Origin: Stenocarpella maydis
Lineage: Eukaryota; Ascomycota; Sordariomycetes; Diaporthales; Diaporthaceae
DNA: 64,000 bases
Reading direction: 5' to 3'
NCBI GenBank assembly: GCA_002270565.1
Contig: NQMI01000023.1
Location: 186,001-250,000, forward strand
The notes under the pieces are model-generated. The model ran no database searches. It saw only the letters and a program-made list of their open reading frames with translations, and had not been told where the DNA came from. The position numbers and the translations under genes were made by a program. This document shows, piece by piece, positions 59,131 to 64,000 of the stretch; within the stretch, counting starts at the first letter, position 1, and each line of letters begins with the position of its first letter.

Positions 59131-60879
59131 ATGCCTAGCTATAATAAAGAGAATATAGCTGATGCTATATTTGATATTATCAATAATGGGCTTACTTTAG
59201 GTGAAGCTGCTTAAAAGCATAGTATACCCAAGATAACACTCTTCCGGCGGATGAATAGTATTATATCCAAAAATAAGGCTATTCAGCTCGCTTAATGCCT
59301 ATCTATTGCTAAGGAGAATAAGCTTATTAAATAGGATTATTAAGCAGGAATCACTAGACTATACCTTAATAGCCTTAGTAGTGCGGCAAATTGCTGAGGC
59401 TATCATGAAGAAATAAGGTAATAATCAGCCTCTTGGGACGCACTAGATAGCATTATTTAAAAGCCGCCATAATGATATTAAGATGAAGATTTCTTTCCCT
59501 TAAGAAGCAGCCTAATTTAATAGCTTTACGCTAAAGGCGGTTTACTAGTATTTTAACTATTAAGAGCAATTTAGCTGGGTTAAACCAGAGTTAATAGTTA
59601 ATATTAATAAGGGCGGTATTATAAAGGGCTAAGGTATTATTTATATACCTATAAAGCTTTATAATAGTTGGTACTAATGAATTTTAGGTATTAACAGCCT
59701 TATACTTGAATCTATAGAGATTAAAACTGCTCTTAAGAAGATAAGTGACAGCTATGCCTGGGTAATCCTCATTAATACTATCACGGCTTTTGATCACTAT
59801 TTACACCTGGGAATCATTTTCAAGGGCAAAGATCTTCAAACCCAATAGTTCTTATAAGAGTTCAAGTAGTTATACCCTTAGCACTATATTATATCGCCTA
59901 ATAGCTGGACTAATAATGAGATTACTATAGCATAGCTTTATGATGTTTTTTTACCCTAGATGAACAAAATCTAAGGAGATGATAATTCTTAAGTAATTCT
60001 ACTGATTTTAGATAGCTATAAAACCTATACTTTAGTATTTAAATTCCTTTAATTGCTATATTAAAGGTTTATTTACTAACAACACTTAGGTAGGCAAAAT
60101 TCATTAAGGAGTGCTTCTTTGGCAACATTGTTTTATGCTTCCTCTCAGCATATACTTCTTACAGGCTACAGCCAGTAGATAATGGACATTTCAATGTCCT
60201 TAAGGCTGCTTATTGAAAAGAATTAGCCAAACTTGATTATATTACCAACTTAGCGCCTATAGGCAAAATCAACTTCCTTTATTATTTAGTAAAGGCCAGA
60301 GCGGCCATAAAGCTAACAACTATTCAATCAGCTTGGAGGCATACTAGAAATTAGCCTATAAGCTGCCAGAAGGCATTAAATCACTTAGAAATCCAGCTAA
60401 ATTAAGAGGATCATAAGAATGGTATAGCTAAAGCCTTACCTAAGAATGCTAGCGATAAGGACCTTATTATAAGGGACTATATACTTAAATTAGCTTAAAA
60501 TACTAGCCTAGTATAAAGATGACGGGCCAGGAATATCGCTAACACCTTTGAGGAAATGCAGGCTAGAATATCCTTCTTGGAGCAAGAAAATGCTAAGCTT
60601 AAGGCTCGTAATAGTACTCAAAGGGGCATAAAGAAACGCCATGCTATCCCCAACCCCAATAAAAAATTCATGAGTATTCATGAGATATTGAGCTAGGGAG
60701 GGTTTATTAAAGACCTTGAAGAGGAGTTTTAGGCTCCAGAAGATATACCTGCTAATAAAGAAGTATTTAAAGGCTTTAGTGATAAAGGACCAGGCAATAA
60801 GGATGAGGAGAACATTCCGGCACCAATTGTTATAAGATCTAGGTGTGGAATCAAGCGGCCGGCTAGATATATGGATTAG
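59131..60879 (+). pseudogene. pogo/Fot1-type transposase of the interrupted element
   Basis: From ATG 59131 the product begins MPSYNKENIADAIFDIINNG with a psq-type helix-turn-helix, continues through a CENP-B-like region and a DDE_1 core (LILDSYKTY with the second Asp) and ends RCGIKRPARYMD. Many TAG/TAA codons interrupt it. The retrotransposon inserted about 100 bp before this start. Confidence 0.78.
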
Positions 60880-61024
60880 CTATCTTCTAAGCTTCAATTT
60901 GCTATATAAATCAACTCTCAATACCAATTATTGAGTATTTTATGTGCATCGTGAGTTTGGGCAGTTTATATGTGGCTCCTCGTTCCACCGGTAGGGGTGT
61001 TCCACTAGTGGGTGTCAGATGGTA

Positions 61025-61335
61025 TTTGCATCAGCGAGATGACTTGTCCGATCATTGAGTCGGGACTGGCGACGTCGGGGGGGCCTCGGCAGCTGAAAAG
61101 GGACCCCTCCTGCATGTTAGCACCCTGTGAGGCCAATAGGATTGCGGTTTAGTGCGATGTGCTGCCGTCAGATCACGCCCGGTCGGGTAGGATAAACGAG
61201 AGTGGAACCACGAGGACGTCAGGCAGTGTAAATATAGATATTGGTTAAATACAGTAGGTGTGGCAATGGCAGTGGGCAACTGCTGACTCAGCACCAGCTT
61301 AGTCAAAATAGACGATATATAGTACCCAGTTGCTA
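61025..61335 (-). promoter_or_regulatory. Probable former promoter of the NLR, displaced by transposons
   Basis: This 0.3 kb of normal composition lies between two pogo-type elements. Removing the first would place it directly upstream of the NLR start codon. An open frame on the minus strand (to 61402) runs into a terminal repeat and is not gene-like. No specific control sites are seen. Confidence 0.4.
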
Positions 61336-61337
61336 TA

Positions 61338-63539
61338 CCGTGCCTCATGGACCTTCGGGCACACCCACCTTCGGGCAGCACTAATTCAGCCACCCACCAC
61401 ACAAAGTGAGGGCATTCAACTTATACGAATTCAGTCATTTCTTATACTATCATAATGTTTTTATGGTCAATCAATAGCTTTTTAAATGCTCTATACGCAT
61501 CAAGTATCAAATGGTGTTTTATCGGGATTGGTAGCGGTATGGGCCAGCAGAATCCCGCACTAGATGTACTCCTTCCGGAACGGTGATTCTCATAAATTGA
61601 CATTCTTCTCTGCTACACCACCAATCAAATTACCCATCATAGCGCCCAAAAAGAAGCCTTAGGGGCATGCAAAGAACTATACTCAATCTAACTTATATAA
61701 TGCAGCATTCAATATCACAGATAAGGGCCTCACACCCTATACAGCTGCTCAGAACCATGGTGTACCGAGATCAACCTTATTAAAGCAGATGGAAGATACC
61801 AGGCCTTCAGATCAACAGATTCAGCCTGCCCAATGCCTATCTAGTGCCCAAGAAGAGGATATCGCCAAATGGATCCTCAGATAAGAGAAATTGGGCTATG
61901 CGCCTACGAGTTCTTTCATAAGAAGTCTCGTAACTTTACTCCTCGCCAAGAATGGTGATACCAGGCCTCTGGGCAAGAATTGGCTCACCTCCTTCAAGAA
62001 GCGACACCCTGAGGTTATCTCGAAGATAGGCCGTAAACAAGAAGCCGAAAGATTCACCTCATTTACTCCCAAGGCAGTCAACTAGTATTTTAATAAGCTG
62101 GAGGACTTTAACTGGGTGGAAGCAGACTTAATAGTTAATGTAGATGAGGGTGGTATCATGGAAGGAAACAGTATGCCTAGTACTTATTTATTTACTTAAG
62201 GATACTATTTTTAACTGACTTTTGAAAGCCTATAACAAATTTATACTAGGAAGTGCTGAGAAGCGGTCCGTAGCCATTAAAGAAAATGCCTCTCAAGCCA
62301 TTATCACAGTGATTAACTCTGTAACTGCAACAGGCCACTATTTACCCCCAGGCCTTATATTTAAAGGAATGAACCTCTAGCAACAGTAGTTTATGAGAGA
62401 ATTCCGGAAGATTGTGCCCCCAGAGTGGGGATTTGAAGTCTTACTGAATGGCTGGATGAGCAATGAGATTGCTGTTAAATGGCTATGAGATATCTTCCTT
62501 CTGGTAATGAATAAGATCCGGAATAATAATGAGTCCCGAGTAATTCTTCTTATACTTGATAGCCATGATAGCTATCGAAGTGTTGAGTTTATAATGATGT
62601 GCTATAGGCACAATGTGAACCCGTGCTGGCTTCCTGTATATACTTCTTACGGTCTTTAGCCCCTTAATAATGGTATCTTTAGCGTACTAAAGGGGGCTTT
62701 TAATATAGAGTTAGAAAAGGTGTCTAGCTATATTAATTTGACTCCTCTTGGAAAGATCAACTTTATTAGATATTTACTTAAAGCTTGGAAAGCCGTTACA
62801 GCTAGAATAATTAAGAATGCATTCAGATACTATGGTATTTACCCTATATCTTGTGATAAGGTATTGTAGCACCCAGAGATTAAGCTAGATTAGCTAAATA
62901 AGCTGGAATAGGAGAATTCTGGTGATGCAGCCAGTGTTAAAGCTGCTGAATCATCTAGTAAGGAGGAAGAGACTATCACCAGGGACTATATGATGAGTTT
63001 AGCCCCTTGGAATAATCGCCTGGCTAGATATAAAGCTAAACGGATTGCTGATGAGATGGATAGTCTTCGGTCTTGTATTGCCTTACTAGAAAATGAGAAC
63101 TATAGCCTTAAAGTCGAAAAAGAGGTCTGAGAGAAGACACGATGCTGTAAGGCTATACCTAACCCTAATGTAGAGTTTACGACTATGTTCGAGATAGGGA
63201 AGAAAGACCTTACTGTAGAGGCACTGGAAGAAGAGCTACGGCCTTAGAAATGCTGTAAAGTTGCTTAACCTGAGGTGGAAGTAGAGGAGGAGGAAGATTC
63301 TGAGAATGCATCTGAGCTAGAAGTTTTGGAGCAGATTGTGGCATGCAGTGGGCGTAGAGTTCGATGTCCGGCTAGATTACAAGATTGAGTGACTTCTCAT
63401 GATCATTTTCATATAGCTATGAAGTGTGTATCACCAGAATTGATTGAGTTGTGGCTGTTTGAAAAACTTCTCTTTGTGTGGTGCGGTGATAATTAGCGCT
63501 GCCCGAAGGTGGGTGTGCCCGAAGGTCCATGAGGCACGG
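61338..63539. mobile_element. pogo/Fot1-type DNA transposon, nearly intact length
   Basis: Terminal inverted repeats of about 55 bp (CCGTGCCTCATGGACCTTCG at the left, inverse at the right) flanked by TA at 61336-61337 and 63540-63541. The repeat holds two copies of CACCTTCGGGC-like sequence. Size 2.2 kb. It carries one transposase gene with relatively few stops, so it is younger or less mutated than its neighbour. Confidence 0.92.
61630..63388 (+). pseudogene. pogo/Fot1-type transposase with several stops
   Basis: A psq-type helix-turn-helix (NLYNAAFNITDKGLTPYTAA) is followed by a CENP-B-like DNA-binding region (PLGKNWLTSFKKRHPEVISK) and a DDE_1 core (LIVNVDEGGIMEG with the first Asp, VILLILDSHDSY with the second, PVYTSYGL then PLNNGIFSVLKG). 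The C-terminus is acidic and ends GRRVRCPARLQD before TGA. Scattered TAG codons and a possible frame change near 62.2 kb inactivate this copy. The exact start is not certain. Confidence 0.8.
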
Positions 63540-63868
63540 TACGGGCTACACCCAGAGTTGTAAATATGTATCCCCTACTCACAACCTAATATAGCTTGGA
63601 GGGCTGTGTATGTANCCCCAAAACCATGGAGATCAACAACATAACCCGCCTGCACCACTCGCTCGTGTCCTATGTACACTCACAAATAGCTACTTACACA
63701 TCCCAGCCCAGCCTCTTTGCGCCGTGGTCGCTCCTCATATACAGCAGACAATCTCATCGCAGACAGAACATCTGCCTATCGCACACAGCTCACAAGCATC
63801 ACAACCTCGTCGCAGGTCCACGCTATCATCTGCACACAGAGACACACGCCGCCAACGGCACTGACATC
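63540..63868. promoter_or_regulatory. Leader/promoter of the last gene, with an assembly gap
   Basis: About 75 bp of flank, then an N at 63615, then CA-rich sequence typical of a fungal 5' leader running to the start codon at 63869. The N probably marks the join between repeat and unique contigs. Confidence 0.5.
63615..63615. other. Single N, probable assembly gap
   Basis: Third isolated N of the window, 75 bp past the end of a transposon, where repeat sequence changes to unique leader sequence. Confidence 0.65.
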
Positions 63869-64000
63869 ATGTCGAGCTCGTCCAACAGCTTCCTGCGCAG
63901 CCAGCGCAAGTCCGGCCTCCTCGAGTTGGCCGAGACTGTTGGTCTGCAAAAGTACGTCTGTATTTGATTTCCTGTCAAGCTCTCGCCTCCCGCTCCCGTG
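63869..64000 (+). CDS. First exon of a protein with a possible SAP-like N-terminus (runs off window)
   Basis: ATG 63869 opens MSSSSNSFLRSQRKSGLLEL then AETVGLQ, and the exon ends at 63951 before a good donor GTACGT; the remaining bases are intron. The helix RSQRKSGLLELAETVGL resembles the first helix of SAP/HeH-type domains in fungal nuclear-envelope or DNA-binding proteins. Only 27 codons are visible, so the family is tentative. It follows a CA-rich leader. Confidence 0.55.

Larger units (their letters stand above)
50404..61022. mobile_element. pogo/Fot1-type DNA transposon interrupted by a retrotransposon
   Basis: Terminal inverted repeats of about 54 bp (CCATCTGACCCCCACTAGTG at the left, inverse at the right, few mismatches) are bounded by TA at 50402-50403 and 61023-61024. 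Without the nested retrotransposon (50611-59032 plus one target copy) the element is about 2.2 kb, a normal size. Its transposase relic lies at 59131-60879. It inserted just upstream of the NLR start codon. Confidence 0.88.

Noticed and set aside
61052..61402. 116-codon minus-strand frame between pogo elements
   Set aside because: It runs into the terminal repeat of the element at 61338 and has no family features.

Overview
The window is nuclear DNA of a filamentous ascomycete (Pezizomycotina, most likely a Sordariomycete). The basis is short GT-AG introns, long intergenic spacers, fungal gene families (VPS34, ETR1, MTG1, a CTI6-like PHD protein, an areA-type DUF1752 protein, a patatin/NB-ARC/TPR NOD-like receptor), and repeats decayed by C-to-T and G-to-A changes that turn glutamine and tryptophan codons into stops, the signature of repeat-induced point mutation (RIP). 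No species is assigned.

Bases 1 to about 34,450 are the conserved compartment. In order they hold the 3' end of VPS34 (+), ETR1 (-), MTG1 (+), a CTI6-like PHD protein (-), a conserved charged protein with a cysteine pair (+), a 1616-residue disordered protein (+), a five-exon SDR oxidoreductase (+), a 7.3 kb stretch with no convincing gene, and a DUF1752 protein (+). These frames are intact and introns are phase-consistent. ETR1 (mitochondrial fatty-acid synthesis) and MTG1 (mitoribosome assembly) are divergent neighbours sharing one 0.67 kb promoter region.

Bases 34,479 to 63,539 are a repeat-rich compartment in which every host gene seen is broken. Two tandem Mutator-like (MULE) copies precede a 5'-truncated MFS drug transporter. 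A pogo/Fot1-type element sits 72 bp upstream of a broken bZIP factor. A frameshifted flavin-oxidoreductase fragment and a relic with a Myb/SANT-like motif follow. Then comes a minus-strand NLR (patatin, NB-ARC, TPR) with a nonsense codon and frame offsets. A second pogo-type element lies 33 bp upstream of the NLR start codon and itself carries a nested 8.4 kb Ty3/gypsy chromovirus (445 bp LTRs, TCCGA target duplication). A third pogo-type element follows 315 bp later. The window ends in the first exon of another gene.

Three single N bases (36614, 43318, 63615) fall at or near repeats and are probably compressed assembly gaps; the copy structure around the first two should be treated as provisional. 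The most notable items are the transposon-decapitated NLR, the nested element, and an antisense ORF inside the retrotransposon. All functional statements are inferred from reading the sequence; no searches were run.
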